Virus record (IMG/VR): IMGVR_UViG_3300027963_000041
Coordinates: 62,001-126,000 of that record
Length of the DNA: 64,000 bases
Strand: one strand, 5' to 3'
Source: a virus
The notes beneath the pieces were generated by a model that was given only the letters and a program-made list of their open reading frames with translations, searched no databases and had not been told where the DNA came from. Both the position numbers and the translations under genes were made by a program. Of the stretch, positions 28,597 to 37,405 are shown piece by piece; the stretch's first letter is position 1, and every line of letters starts with the position of its first letter.

Positions 28597-28815
28597 ATGA
28601 GTGAACACATTCAAGCGGCAATAGATGCCGCATTAAACGCGAAACCTACAGATTTTAAAGACAGCATTTACAATGCAATTCAGCAAAAAGTAGATGACGT
28701 AATGTTCTTGAAAAAAATGCAGGTTGCTAACCAGATTTTCAATAACCAAGAAGAATCATCAACAAACGATTCGGAATTAAGTCCAGAAGAGGAAAATATA
28801 GATGAAGACCTTTAA
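28597..28815 (+). CDS. 67: gp67-like prohead core protein
   Basis: A 72-residue protein: a helical N-terminal segment (DFKDSIYNAIQQKVDDVMFL) followed by a very acidic tail. This architecture and the position between portal and protease genes match gp67 of T4-like phages, a small internal core protein cleaved by the gp21 protease during head maturation. T4 gp67 is about 80 residues with a similar acidic tail. Sequence similarity is weak, so the call rests mainly on synteny. It overlaps the next gene by 14 bases. Confidence 0.6.
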   Translation: MSEHIQAAIDAALNAKPTDFKDSIYNAIQQKVDDVMFLKKMQVANQIFNNQEESSTNDSELSPEEENIDEDL

Positions 28816-29182
28816 AAGTTTTCTTTTTAGTCTAGACGAAGTTAAGACCGTTGGTCTTAAAAATAAACTCGCTAAGACTACTTACATGGCACAAATGAAG
28901 GACCCTGGAGACCTTGAGGATGTAGGTCCTGAAGAGGTTGGTCCAGCGAGCGTTAAATCTGGTAGCGGTAAAAGACCTGCGGACAGACTTGACAACAAGC
29001 AAGCATTTGGCGAAGAAGCATACGCAACTATCAAAGCAAAAGTAAAAGAAGAAAAAGATCAAGACGCTTTGATTGCATTGTACGATTCACTTACAGAAGA
29101 AAATCAAAAAATCTTTTTAGAAAATTTTCAAAAAGATTCAGATAAAATTCTTCAGTTTGCTCTCTCATTAGTCGAGGAGTAA
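28802..29182 (+). CDS. 68: gp68-like prohead core protein
   Basis: A 126-residue highly charged protein starting MKTFKSFLFSLDEV, an N terminus of the kind found on internal head proteins of T4-like phages. It occupies the place of gene 68 between 67 and 21. The C-terminal half is helical (IALYDSLTEENQKIFLENFQ). In T4, gp68 is a minor prohead core protein that affects head shape. Identification is by synteny, size and charge, not by strong similarity. Confidence 0.5.
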   Translation: MKTFKSFLFSLDEVKTVGLKNKLAKTTYMAQMKDPGDLEDVGPEEVGPASVKSGSGKRPADRLDNKQAFGEEAYATIKAKVKEEKDQDALIALYDSLTEENQKIFLENFQKDSDKILQFALSLVEE

Positions 29183-29186
29183 TTAA

Positions 29187-29636
29187 ATGGCTGATACAGT
29201 AACCTCACAAAAATTAAAAGACCATGCAACAGCATGGGCGTACAAGTTTACAAATGAATCTGATGGTACAGGTGAGACTAATGTTCTCAAGGTTGATGTA
29301 TCAGGTTTAACTGCCGCGGCAAATAGCGCACTTACTAATCAGAGAGTAAACATTAATAAAATTACTTGGTCGATTGCAGGCGCAAATACCAAAGTAAAAC
29401 TCATGTGGTCTGGCGATGCACCAAACACAATTGTCTATCTATCAGGCACAGGTACAATGGACCTTGCAACAAACTTAAATGCACCAATTACAAATAATAT
29501 TGCAAACACAATCGGCGATATTTACTTGTCAACATTTGGACATGTTGCAGGTGCTGGTTATACAGTCATTGTCGAAGGCAAGAAAACCGCAGGCTTCACA
29601 AGCCGCGAGACAACAGACGATGGAGAGTCCCCATGA
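29187..29636 (+). CDS. Hypothetical virion-type protein before protease
   Basis: A 149-residue protein with a beta-rich composition (ITWSIAGANTKVKLMWSGDAP, core WSIAGANTKVKLMWSG) and no Cys. It lies between the prohead core genes and the prohead protease, overlapping the latter by four bases (ATGA), so it is expressed with head genes. A capsid decoration or head-associated protein is plausible; no family with known function is recognised. Confidence 0.6.
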   Translation: MADTVTSQKLKDHATAWAYKFTNESDGTGETNVLKVDVSGLTAAANSALTNQRVNINKITWSIAGANTKVKLMWSGDAPNTIVYLSGTGTMDLATNLNAPITNNIANTIGDIYLSTFGHVAGAGYTVIVEGKKTAGFTSRETTDDGESP

Positions 29637-30283
29637 GATTAATTTCAGAAATTAACGAAGAAGTTAAATTCATTACCGAGGCTACAGAAGCCGGTAAGAA
29701 AGAACTTTTTATTGAAGGTATCTTCATGATGGCTGAAGAGCCAAATCGTAACAAACGAATCTATCCAATGGAAATTTTGAAGCGCGAAGCAAATCGTTAC
29801 ATTAACGAGTATGTTAATAAAAGTCGTGCATATGGTGAACTAGGACATCCAGAAGGTCCTACAATCAATTTAGAACGTGTCTCACACATGATTAAAGAGT
29901 TGCGCCAAGATGGTAATAATTTTATCGGCAAAGCAAAGATCATGGACACACCATATGGTAACATCGTAAAAAATCTAGTTGGTGAAGGTGCATCACTTGG
30001 TGTATCTACAAGAGGACTTGGTTCTCTCACACAAACTAAAGAGGGTTACAATGTTGTGCAAGACGATTTTTATCTTGCAACAGCCGCAGATATTGTAGCG
30101 GACCCATCAGCACCGAACGCATTTGTACATGGTATCATGGAAAACAAAGAATGGGTATTTGTAAACGGTCGCTGGACAGAACAACATATTGAAGAATCAA
30201 AAACAGCAATTAAGAAGGCTAGTTCGAAAGATTTAGATAAAATCAAAATCAAAATTTTCGAAAACTTCATTAATAAACTGTAA
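29633..30283 (+). CDS. 21: gp21 prohead core protease
   Basis: A 216-residue serine protease of the T4 gp21 (S78-type) family. Catalytic His is H72 in AYGELGHPEGP and catalytic Ser is S125 in LGVSTRGLGS, spaced as in T4 gp21; an Asp in DIVADPSAP near residue 155 completes the likely triad. It degrades the scaffold and trims capsid proteins during head maturation. Length is that of T4 gp21 (212). The ribosome site GGAGAG lies in the end of the preceding gene. Confidence 0.93.
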   Translation: MRLISEINEEVKFITEATEAGKKELFIEGIFMMAEEPNRNKRIYPMEILKREANRYINEYVNKSRAYGELGHPEGPTINLERVSHMIKELRQDGNNFIGKAKIMDTPYGNIVKNLVGEGASLGVSTRGLGSLTQTKEGYNVVQDDFYLATAADIVADPSAPNAFVHGIMENKEWVFVNGRWTEQHIEESKTAIKKASSKDLDKIKIKIFENFINKL

Positions 30284-30289
30284 AAATAT

Positions 30290-30297
30290 TATAAATA
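30290..30297 (+). promoter_or_regulatory. Late promoter box (TATAAATA) for scaffold gene
   Basis: A perfect TATAAATA seven bases after the gp21 stop. The leader then carries TCAAATACTCAAAAGGAGAG (30311-30330), a segment repeated in the capsid-gene leader. Confidence 0.8.
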
Positions 30298-30336
30298 GAT
30301 ACTAGAAACCTCAAATACTCAAAAGGAGAGAGCATC

Positions 30337-31251
30337 ATGACAGAACAAGTAAAAGACAAGGTCGAAGACCTTGAAAAGAAAAACTTAGAAGAAGGTGAGA
30401 TGCCTGCCGCTCTGAAAGCCTATATCGATAAAAAAGGTAAAAAAGGCGAAAAAGAGAAAGAAGATGACGCAGAGGACGATGATGGCGAAGACAACAAGGA
30501 AGTAAAAGAAAAAAAAGCAAAAATGAAAGAAGACATTGACGCTATTTTTTCTGGTGAAGAACTTTCTGAAGAATTCAAAACCAACGCCAAAGCAATCTTT
30601 GAAGCAGCCGTAGCATCCCGCATTTCAGAAATTGAAACAGACCTTCAGGAACAATTTGATACCAAACTTAACGAACAGGTAGGCGAAATTGTTTCAGGTA
30701 TCGTTGACAAAGTTGACGAATATTTGGAATATGTTGTTGCTGAGTGGACAGAAGAACACAAAGTTGGTATTGAGAAAAATCTAAAAGCAGAAGTTACCGA
30801 AGACTTTATGGTAGGTCTAAAGAATCTATTCGTTGAAAACTACATTGACATTCCAGAAGACAAAGTAGACTTAGTAGACGAAATGACAAAGAAACTGCAA
30901 GACGCAGAAACCGATTTAGATAAAAAAATCACAGAAAATGCTGATTTAGTTGCAGAATTGAATTCTTATAAGAAAGACCAGGCTATTCACACAGTAACAG
31001 AAGGATTGTCTGAAATTCAAATTGCAAAATTAAAATCACTTGCAGAAAATATTGAATTCATTTCTGAACAAGATTACAAAAACAAACTTACTCTTACAAA
31101 GAAAAAGTACTTTGAATCTAAAGAAACTGAAAAAACCGCTGTTTCTGAGTCAAAGAAAGATTTAGATTCTGCTGATTCTGAATTGGAAGAATCGTTTACC
31201 CCTATCATGGAACACTATGTGAAGAATATTTCCAAGATAGTGAAAAGATAA
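30337..31251 (+). CDS. 22: gp22 prohead scaffolding core protein
   Basis: A 304-residue, extremely charged, mostly helical protein. It begins with a Lys/Glu-rich low-complexity stretch and continues with long heptad-like helices, as expected for the major scaffold that the capsid shell assembles around and that gp21 later digests. Position between 21 and 23 fixes the identity. The C terminus (HYVKNISKIVKR) is basic, which may contact the shell. Cys-free. Translation start has an AAAAGGAGAG site. Confidence 0.88.
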   Translation: MTEQVKDKVEDLEKKNLEEGEMPAALKAYIDKKGKKGEKEKEDDAEDDDGEDNKEVKEKKAKMKEDIDAIFSGEELSEEFKTNAKAIFEAAVASRISEIETDLQEQFDTKLNEQVGEIVSGIVDKVDEYLEYVVAEWTEEHKVGIEKNLKAEVTEDFMVGLKNLFVENYIDIPEDKVDLVDEMTKKLQDAETDLDKKITENADLVAELNSYKKDQAIHTVTEGLSEIQIAKLKSLAENIEFISEQDYKNKLTLTKKKYFESKETEKTAVSESKKDLDSADSELEESFTPIMEHYVKNISKIVKR

Positions 31252-31256
31252 GAAAT

Positions 31257-31264
31257 TATAAATA
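31257..31264 (+). promoter_or_regulatory. Late promoter box (TATAAATA) for major capsid gene
   Basis: A perfect TATAAATA six bases after the scaffold stop codon and 44 bases before the capsid ATG. The leader repeats the TCAAATACTCAAAGGAGA element (31278-31295) of the scaffold leader. Confidence 0.8.
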
Positions 31265-31300
31265 ACATCAGAGTTTATCAAATACTCAAAGGAGAAAAAT

Positions 31301-32623
31301 ATGTCAGACGCATTACTTAAAAAATGGGCACCCGTTCTTGATCACTCAGAACTTCCAGCGATCAAGGATTCCCACAGACGCGCAGTTGTAGCACAACTTC
31401 TTGAGAACCAAGAATTAGATGGTCGCTCGAATTCCTCAGCAGGCTATCGTAATCCTACTAGCCTTCTTAACGAAGATGCACCAACTAACGCAATGGGCGC
31501 TTCATCTTCAACCGCAGGCGATGGTAACATCGACCTTTACGATCCAGTACTTATCAGCCTAGTACGCCGTGCGGCACCTAATCTTATCGCTTACGATATT
31601 TGCGGTGTTCAGCCAATGACAGGACCAACTGGTCTTATTTTTGCTATGCGCTCACGTTACTCAGGTCAGAACGGTACTGAAGCGTTGTTCAACGAAGCAA
31701 ACACTGGCTTCTCTGGCACCGTAGGCGATCAAACCGGCGCAACAGCCGCACTTGCAAACGCAACCAACTACACAGTTCAGACTGGTATGACTACAGCGAT
31801 CGCTGAAGGTCTTGGCGGTGGCGGTTCAAACGCGGATTTCAACGAGATGGCATTCAGCATCGAAAAGATTTCCGTTGTTGCTAAGAGCCGTGCGCTAAAA
31901 GCAGAATACACAATGGAACTTGCACAAGACTTGAAAGCAGTTCATGGTCTTGATGCAGAGCAAGAACTTGCTAACATTCTTTCAACAGAAATTCTTGCAG
32001 AAATTAACCGCGAAGTAGTTCGTCAAGTTAACATCTCTGCAACAGTAGGCGCACAAGAAAACGTGGCAACTGCTGGTACTTTCGACCTTGACGTTGACGC
32101 TAACGGTCGTTGGTCAGTTGAAAAATTCAAAGGCTTGATGTTCCAATTGGAGCGTGAGTCTAACGCAATTGCTAAGGCAACTCGCCGTGGTAAAGGCAAT
32201 GTGATGATCTGTTCTTCAGACGTTGCATCAGCACTTCAAATGGCTGGCGTTCTAGATTACACACCAGCACTTGCATCTAACAACCTACAAGTTGATGACA
32301 CAGGCAACACATTCGCAGGTGTTCTAAACGGTCGTATCAAGGTTTACATTGACCCATACTTCGCATCTTCATCTGGCGTACACTACGCAACTATCGGCTA
32401 CAAGGGCACTTCAGCATTTGACGCTGGCTTGTTCTACTGCCCATACGTTCCTCTACAGATGGTTCGTGCAGTTGGTCAAGATTCATTCCAGCCACGTATC
32501 GGATTTAAGACCCGTTACGGCATGGTAGCGAACCCATTCGCAACTTCTGCGGCTGACGGTGTAATCAACTTTACAAACAAGAACATCTACTATCGTAGAT
32601 TCGCGATCACAAACTTGATGTAA
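31301..32623 (+). CDS. 23: gp23 major capsid protein
   Basis: A 440-residue HK97-fold capsid protein of the T4 type, somewhat shorter than T4 gp23 (521), as in cyanophages. Typical blocks are PNLIAYDICGVQPMTGPTGL (exactly the P-x-G-P-T-G-L region used in gp23 surveys), IEKISVVAKSRALKAEYTMEL and MVRAVGQDSFQPRIGFKTRYG (core DSFQPRIGFKTRYG). The N-terminal ~65 residues are expected to be removed by gp21. Codon use is visibly richer in C-ending codons than neighbouring genes, consistent with very high expression. Followed by a strong terminator. Confidence 0.96.
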   Translation: MSDALLKKWAPVLDHSELPAIKDSHRRAVVAQLLENQELDGRSNSSAGYRNPTSLLNEDAPTNAMGASSSTAGDGNIDLYDPVLISLVRRAAPNLIAYDICGVQPMTGPTGLIFAMRSRYSGQNGTEALFNEANTGFSGTVGDQTGATAALANATNYTVQTGMTTAIAEGLGGGGSNADFNEMAFSIEKISVVAKSRALKAEYTMELAQDLKAVHGLDAEQELANILSTEILAEINREVVRQVNISATVGAQENVATAGTFDLDVDANGRWSVEKFKGLMFQLERESNAIAKATRRGKGNVMICSSDVASALQMAGVLDYTPALASNNLQVDDTGNTFAGVLNGRIKVYIDPYFASSSGVHYATIGYKGTSAFDAGLFYCPYVPLQMVRAVGQDSFQPRIGFKTRYGMVANPFATSAADGVINFTNKNIYYRRFAITNLM

Positions 32624-32650
32624 TCATTAAGCCGGCACAGATCGGATTTG

Positions 32651-32678
32651 AGAGGGACCTTCGGGTCCCTCTTTTTTT
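32651..32678 (+). terminator. Intrinsic terminator after major capsid gene
   Basis: A perfect 9-bp stem AGAGGGACC / GGTCCCTCT closed by a TTCG tetraloop and followed by a run of seven T. Confidence 0.92.
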
Positions 32679-32682
32679 GTCT

Positions 32683-32690
32683 TATAAATA
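32683..32690 (+). promoter_or_regulatory. Late promoter box (TATAAATA) after terminator
   Basis: A perfect TATAAATA immediately after the T-run, 24 bases before the next ATG. Confidence 0.75.
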
Positions 32691-32713
32691 TATGATGACA
32701 ATAAGGCACAAAT

Positions 32714-33229
32714 ATGGCAACGTATAATCAAACACCTACCAACAAAAGTTTTCTTTCGAATAACAAGTATGAATTTGTTATTCAAAGACTGCCTCACGTT
32801 ACATTTTTTATACAGTCTGTTGTAATACCGGACGTATCACTTGTTGGAACACAGGTTCCATCTCCATATGTTTCTGTACCAATTCCAGGTAACATTCTAA
32901 CCTATGGTGAATTGCAAGTCACTTACATCATGGATGAAGACATGCAATCATGGCGTGAAATATATGACTGGATGTACAATCTAGGTAATCCAGAATCAAA
33001 AAATAAAATAGGTGATCTTACGCAAACTCCAGGTAGACGCAATAGCGTTACCTCTGATGCATCATTGTTAGTTAAATCAAACTCAAACAACCCTCGCGTA
33101 AAATTTACCTTTAAAGATATGTTTCCTACCACTCTTGGTGGAGTTACATTGTCTAGCGCAGAAGGGCAAGAATTTATTACATCAACTATTTCTTTTATAT
33201 ACAGTCATTACACAGTAGATTCGATTTGA
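32714..33229 (+). CDS. Tail-tube-like structural protein
   Basis: A 171-residue protein with the pattern of tube-fold proteins: an N-terminal strand SNNKYEFVIQRLPHVTFFI, the segment VVIPDVSLVGTQVPSPYVSVPIPGN (core VIPDVSL and PIPGN), then LQVTYIMDEDMQSWREIYDWM, and a C-terminal strand pair FITSTISFIYSHYT. The F/Y-x-V-x-x-x-P ... I-P-G ... F/L-x-V-x-x-I-x-x-x-x-x-x-W order is shared with gp19 and gp54-like proteins. It has its own late promoter. It may be a baseplate-tube adaptor; I cannot tell which. Its TGA stop lies inside the -35 box of the next promoter. Confidence 0.5.
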   Translation: MATYNQTPTNKSFLSNNKYEFVIQRLPHVTFFIQSVVIPDVSLVGTQVPSPYVSVPIPGNILTYGELQVTYIMDEDMQSWREIYDWMYNLGNPESKNKIGDLTQTPGRRNSVTSDASLLVKSNSNNPRVKFTFKDMFPTTLGGVTLSSAEGQEFITSTISFIYSHYTVDSI

Positions 33230-33254
33230 CATTTATATCAGTTTGTGTTATTAT
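33226..33254 (+). promoter_or_regulatory. Sigma70-type early promoter for uvsY
   Basis: TTGACA (33226-33231), 17-bp spacer, TATTAT (33249-33254). The stop codon of the preceding gene is the TGA within the -35 box. Confidence 0.8.
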
Positions 33255-33286
33255 GATATGTAATTGGATCCATATGGAGGAGTGTG

Positions 33287-33724
33287 ATGACGTTAGATCA
33301 ATTGATGGAAGAATGGAAGAAAGATGCGCCAGTAGATTCTACTGAGTTAGCCATTGCTTCACTTAAAATACCAGAACTGCATAGTAAGTACCTCAAAATT
33401 TATTTTGAAGAAAGACGCAAACTCAAAGGTTTAGAGTTTCAGTCTAAGGAATTGTTTTTGAAGAAATATGAATATTATAACGGACGTATATCTGAAGAAG
33501 AGTTAGAACAACTTGGTTGGGAACCTTTTATGAAACGTCTAATGAAAAATGAAATTGACATGTATATTGATTCTGACAAGGAAATTATTGAGAAGAATAT
33601 GAGAATCGTCATGCAAAAGGAAAAACTAGATTTCCTTGAAGAGGTGATCAAGAATCTCAATCAAAGAAACTTTCAAATTAAGAATGCAATTGAATGGAGA
33701 AAGTTTACTCAAGGTGTCGCATAA
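33287..33724 (+). CDS. uvsY: UvsY recombination mediator
   Basis: A 145-residue, highly charged helical protein; T4 UvsY has 137 residues. The start is the ATG after a GGAGG site, six bases away; a GTG three bases earlier is in frame. The region RRKLKGLEFQSKELFLKKYEYYNG (core KELFLKKYEYYNG) resembles UvsY, which loads UvsX recombinase onto single-stranded DNA covered by gp32. It is followed by uvsW as in T4, where the two genes are adjacent. Transcribed from an early-type promoter directly upstream. Confidence 0.88.
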   Translation: MTLDQLMEEWKKDAPVDSTELAIASLKIPELHSKYLKIYFEERRKLKGLEFQSKELFLKKYEYYNGRISEEELEQLGWEPFMKRLMKNEIDMYIDSDKEIIEKNMRIVMQKEKLDFLEEVIKNLNQRNFQIKNAIEWRKFTQGVA

Positions 33725-35171
33725 CTCTATCACTATATCTAAGGTAAATGAAGTATATGCTAAGATACATTGCGAACGTGGAGAAGCAATGGAACTTAGC
33801 GAGTACTTCACCTTTTACGTTCCCGGTTATAAATTTATGCCTGCATTCAGGAATAAAATCTGGGACGGAAAGATTCGCCTATTCAATACACAAAACCATA
33901 CCATCTATTATGGCTTAATGCCGTACATAGAAAAGTTTTGTCATGAACGCGAGTACCTTATAGAATATGATGCATCAGTTGATCTTGCAGATGAATTTTC
34001 GGAGAATGAAGCAGATGAGTTTATTGCTAAACTCAAACTGCCGCATGAAGTAAGAGACTATCAAAAGAAAGCATTTATCTACGCTATAAGAAATAGAAGA
34101 GGGCTTCTAGTTTCACCAACTGCGTCAGGTAAATCTCTTATCATCTATCTCATTACAAGATACCTCAAAGGTAAGACACTTATCATTGTGCCTACCATTT
34201 CTCTTGTATCGCAAATGTTCAAAGACTTTAAAGACTATGGACTTGATAGCGAAACATACATGCACAAGATTACTGCTGGCGCAGATAAAGAATCAAACAA
34301 ACCAATCATTGTATCAACGTGGCAGTCAATCTACAAGATGCCAAAAGAATGGTTTGCACAATTTGATTTAGTCATTGGTGACGAAGCGCACTTATTCAAA
34401 GCACAATCACTTACAAAGATCATGACAAATCTAACAGAGTGTGGCTATCGCTTTGGACTGACTGGTACGCTTGATGGAACACAAACTCATCGATTGGTGC
34501 TTGAAGGTTTATTCGGTAGAGTGAAGAATGTAACCACAACTAAAGAACTGATTGATACCAAAAGACTTGCAGATTTTAAAATCAAAGCATTGGTACTCAA
34601 GCATGATGAAGTTTCATGTGAAGCAATTAAGAAAGCAAAGTACCAAGAAGAGATTGACTACTTGGTATCATCAGAAATACGGAACAAATTTATTACAAAC
34701 TTGACTATTTCCCTCAAAGGGAATACACTAGTATTGTTTCAGTTTGTACACAAGCATGGTGATGTACTTCACCCTATGATTCTCAATAAGGCTAAAGATA
34801 GAAAAGTCTTCTACGTTCACGGTAATGTGGATGTAGATGAACGTGAACTTGTACGAGAAATTACTGAGAAGGAATCTGACGCTATCATCATTGCGTCATA
34901 TGGGACGTTCTCAACAGGTATAAATATAAGAAACTTACACAACATTGTTTTTGCGTCCCCTAGCAAAAGCAAGATTCGCACACTACAATCGATAGGGCGT
35001 GTACTCAGACTTGGTGAAAACAAAGAGACTGCAACGCTATTTGATATAGCGGACGATTTAACTTACAAAAGTAAAAAGAACTTCACCCTTGATCATTTCG
35101 TAGAAAGAATGAAAATATACAATGAAGAAAAGTTTGAATATAAAATTTATTCAATCAACCTAAAAGGCTGA
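33684..35171 (+). CDS. uvsW: UvsW DNA/RNA helicase
   Basis: A 495-residue superfamily 2 helicase; T4 UvsW has 503. The N-terminal double-stranded DNA-binding domain has GYKFMPAFRNKIWDGKIRLF, followed by Walker A SPTASGKS, motif II GDEAH, motif III GLTGT and motif VI SIGRVLRLG. UvsW remodels replication forks and recombination intermediates and ends origin-dependent initiation by unwinding R-loops. The ATG used here overlaps uvsY by 41 bases; a GTG at 33714 would give an N terminus closer to the family and is a good alternative. Confidence 0.93.
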   Translation: MQLNGESLLKVSHNSITISKVNEVYAKIHCERGEAMELSEYFTFYVPGYKFMPAFRNKIWDGKIRLFNTQNHTIYYGLMPYIEKFCHEREYLIEYDASVDLADEFSENEADEFIAKLKLPHEVRDYQKKAFIYAIRNRRGLLVSPTASGKSLIIYLITRYLKGKTLIIVPTISLVSQMFKDFKDYGLDSETYMHKITAGADKESNKPIIVSTWQSIYKMPKEWFAQFDLVIGDEAHLFKAQSLTKIMTNLTECGYRFGLTGTLDGTQTHRLVLEGLFGRVKNVTTTKELIDTKRLADFKIKALVLKHDEVSCEAIKKAKYQEEIDYLVSSEIRNKFITNLTISLKGNTLVLFQFVHKHGDVLHPMILNKAKDRKVFYVHGNVDVDERELVREITEKESDAIIIASYGTFSTGINIRNLHNIVFASPSKSKIRTLQSIGRVLRLGENKETATLFDIADDLTYKSKKNFTLDHFVERMKIYNEEKFEYKIYSINLKG

Positions 35172-35173
35172 CC

Positions 35174-35572
35174 ATGCAAGAAGAAAAGGGTGTTTCACCC
35201 AATACAACAATTTGCAAAGTGTTGAAACTGTCAAACGGAGAGACAATCATTGGTAATATCACCAAGGAGACTGTTTCTTATATTGATGTGAATAGACCTT
35301 TGAAGATTCTTATTATGGTTCGTCAAGACATGTCTGCTATCAATATGTCTGTTATGAGGTGGGACCCTACTTTTGATTATGCTCTTCCAATAAGAGTATA
35401 CAAGAATTCAATTGTAGCATGTGCAGAACCAAATGAATTAATGGTAAGGAATTATAATGAAGTATTAGAACAGGCTGATAAGCCCGAAGAAGATCAAAGC
35501 GATGAGACTACAGAGGTTGGTGATATGATGCAAGAGATACTTAAAAGGATTAAACCTAGTACTATGCATTGA
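35174..35572 (+). CDS. Sm-like (LSm-fold) hypothetical protein
   Basis: A 132-residue protein. The first 85 residues fit the Sm-like beta-barrel pattern: VLKLSNGETIIGNITKE, then PLKILIM and a last strand near ALPIRVYKNSIVACAEP. A similar protein is encoded at 56881-57192. The C-terminal third is acidic. It lies between uvsW and the late sigma factor gene. Sm-like proteins such as Hfq bind RNA, so a role in mRNA handling is possible, but this is inference from a weak fold match. Confidence 0.5.
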   Translation: MQEEKGVSPNTTICKVLKLSNGETIIGNITKETVSYIDVNRPLKILIMVRQDMSAINMSVMRWDPTFDYALPIRVYKNSIVACAEPNELMVRNYNEVLEQADKPEEDQSDETTEVGDMMQEILKRIKPSTMH

Positions 35573-35632
35573 AAGGCAACACCCTGATTGTACACACATG
35601 TCAAGTAAATGTCAATAAAATGAGAGGTGAAT

Positions 35633-36196
35633 ATGGGAACAAATCATTATGTAAACAACGAGCAATTTCTCCAAGAGATGGTTGCTTATAAAAATTTAGT
35701 TAAGGCTGCCGTTAGCAATACTACAGAACGACCAAGAGTGCCAGAATACATCGGCTCTTGTTTGTTTAAGATCGCCACGCACTTAGCACGAAAACCAAAC
35801 TTTGCGAATTATACCTTTAAAGAAGATATGGTTTCCGATGGTGTAGAAAACTGTTTGCTCTACATCGATAACTTTGATCCTGAAAAGTCAAAAAATCCAT
35901 TCGCGTACTTCACGCAAATTATTTATTTTGCTTTCTTGCGAAGAATCCAAAAAGAAAAAAAACACATGTACATCAAGTACAAGAGCATGGATAACGTAAT
36001 TATAAATGCTCTAATTGAAAACAATGGCGAAGATGTTGTTGGATCACACATGCAAGGCATGATGCATGAATCTTACAGCGAACATTTCATTAGTGATTTT
36101 ATTCAAACCTTTGAAGATACCAAACGTAAGAAAACAGACGCCAGAAAGAAGAAAAAGGAGGTGGAAAATGCAGACGCCGATTCCAGTACAACTTGA
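35633..36196 (+). CDS. 55: gp55-like late sigma factor
   Basis: A 187-residue protein starting MGTNHYVNNEQF after a GAGAGGTG site. It matches T4 gp55 (185 residues), with the region KEDMVSDGVENCLLYIDNFDPEKSKNPFAYFTQIIYFAFLRRI; its core FNP/SKNPFAYFTQIIYFAFLRR aligns with sigma region 2 (quoted here as KNPFAYFTQIIYFAFLRR). gp55 directs host RNA polymerase core to TATAAATA late promoters together with the sliding clamp. Many such boxes occur in this window. The C terminus is Lys-rich and low in complexity. Confidence 0.93.
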   Translation: MGTNHYVNNEQFLQEMVAYKNLVKAAVSNTTERPRVPEYIGSCLFKIATHLARKPNFANYTFKEDMVSDGVENCLLYIDNFDPEKSKNPFAYFTQIIYFAFLRRIQKEKKHMYIKYKSMDNVIINALIENNGEDVVGSHMQGMMHESYSEHFISDFIQTFEDTKRKKTDARKKKKEVENADADSSTT

Positions 36197-36350
36197 ACAA
36201 TGGATTAAGACGGTACAAAACAAAAGATCGCCATACGATTTGCGCGAATCATCTATCTTGCATTTAAAGAACATTCGTGATATAATTGATCAGGTAATCC
36301 GTGAAAATGGAAGAAGTAACACTACTTGGAAGAATAACATTAAGAGATGA
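36168..36350 (+). CDS. Small hypothetical protein between gp55 and gp47
   Basis: A 60-residue protein starting at the ATG preceded by an AAGGAGGTG site, one of the best ribosome sites in the window; a longer frame lacks support. It overlaps the end of gp55 by 29 bases and the start of gp47 by four (ATGA). It is helical and basic, with no recognised domain. T4-like phages often carry a small gene in this place; function unknown. Confidence 0.65.
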   Translation: MQTPIPVQLEQWIKTVQNKRSPYDLRESSILHLKNIRDIIDQVIRENGRSNTTWKNNIKR

Positions 36351-37405
36351 AAATTGCCCTACTTGGAGATACACATTTTGGCGTAAGAAACGATGCACGA
36401 CACTTCCACGAATACTACGAGAAGTTTTATAGCGAAGTTTTCTTTCCATACTTAGAAGAGCATGGTATTGATACCATTATTCAACTTGGTGATTTGTTTG
36501 ATCGTAGAAAATATATCAATTTCCTTTCTCTTGCAGAAAGCAGACGATATTTTTTCGATGAGTGTAAGAACAGAAACATTCGCCTTCATGCGTTGATTGG
36601 TAATCATGATATTTTCTGGCGCAACAGTTTGGAGATTAATTCTCCAGATTTGCTTTTGCGCGACTATGACAACATTACATTATGGGCTAAGCACGGCACA
36701 CTTGAACTAGATGGTGCTGTGTTTGATATGATTCCTTGGATGTGTAACGAGAACGAAAACGAGATTCGTGAATTTGTTTCAAAGAGTACATCGCCGTATT
36801 GTGTTGGTCACTTTGAACTTGTTGGTTACTATATGCAACGTGGTCAAGTCAGTCATGAAGGCTATGAAGATGTATTTCTGAAAAACTATGATCAAGTTTA
36901 TAGTGGACACTATCATTCGCGTTCGGCATCAGTAGATGGTAAGATTGCATATCTCGGCACACCATACGAATTGTTTTGGTCAGACTATAAAGATCAAAAA
37001 GGCTTTGGTGTGTTTGATACACAAAGTAACGTGTTTAAGTTTGTGACAAATCCAAATCGTATGTTCTACAAGTTAACTTATGACGATACAAAAGAATTGG
37101 ACGAAGACTTTTCTAATCTAAAAAACAAATACATAAAGATAGTAGTCGTACAAAAAACAAACCCTCAAAAGTTTGATACCTTTATGGATGATATTTACAA
37201 GATGAATCCTATTGATGTTACTATTGTTGAAGATGTAAATGAGATGGTGAACAATGAAGAAGATGTAGTTGACCAAGCACAAGACACTTTGACGATTTTA
37301 TCTAACTATATTGATCAGCAAACAATTCAAGTTGAACCGCAAAAACTAAAAACAGTCATGCGTGAACTTTATCTTGAAGCATTGTCATCGGAAACTATTG
37401 AATGA
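36347..37405 (+). CDS. 47: gp47 recombination nuclease (SbcD/Mre11-like)
   Basis: A 352-residue metallophosphoesterase. Catalytic motifs are GDTHFG (D8, H10), QLGDLFDR, IGNHDIF with the N-H-D triplet, GHFELVG and SGHYHSR. Together with gp46 it resects DNA ends to produce 3' single strands for UvsX-driven recombination-dependent replication. Length is near T4 gp47 (339). The 3' end overlaps gp46 in an ATGA, so the two subunits are translationally coupled. Confidence 0.95.
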   Translation: MKIALLGDTHFGVRNDARHFHEYYEKFYSEVFFPYLEEHGIDTIIQLGDLFDRRKYINFLSLAESRRYFFDECKNRNIRLHALIGNHDIFWRNSLEINSPDLLLRDYDNITLWAKHGTLELDGAVFDMIPWMCNENENEIREFVSKSTSPYCVGHFELVGYYMQRGQVSHEGYEDVFLKNYDQVYSGHYHSRSASVDGKIAYLGTPYELFWSDYKDQKGFGVFDTQSNVFKFVTNPNRMFYKLTYDDTKELDEDFSNLKNKYIKIVVVQKTNPQKFDTFMDDIYKMNPIDVTIVEDVNEMVNNEEDVVDQAQDTLTILSNYIDQQTIQVEPQKLKTVMRELYLEALSSETIE

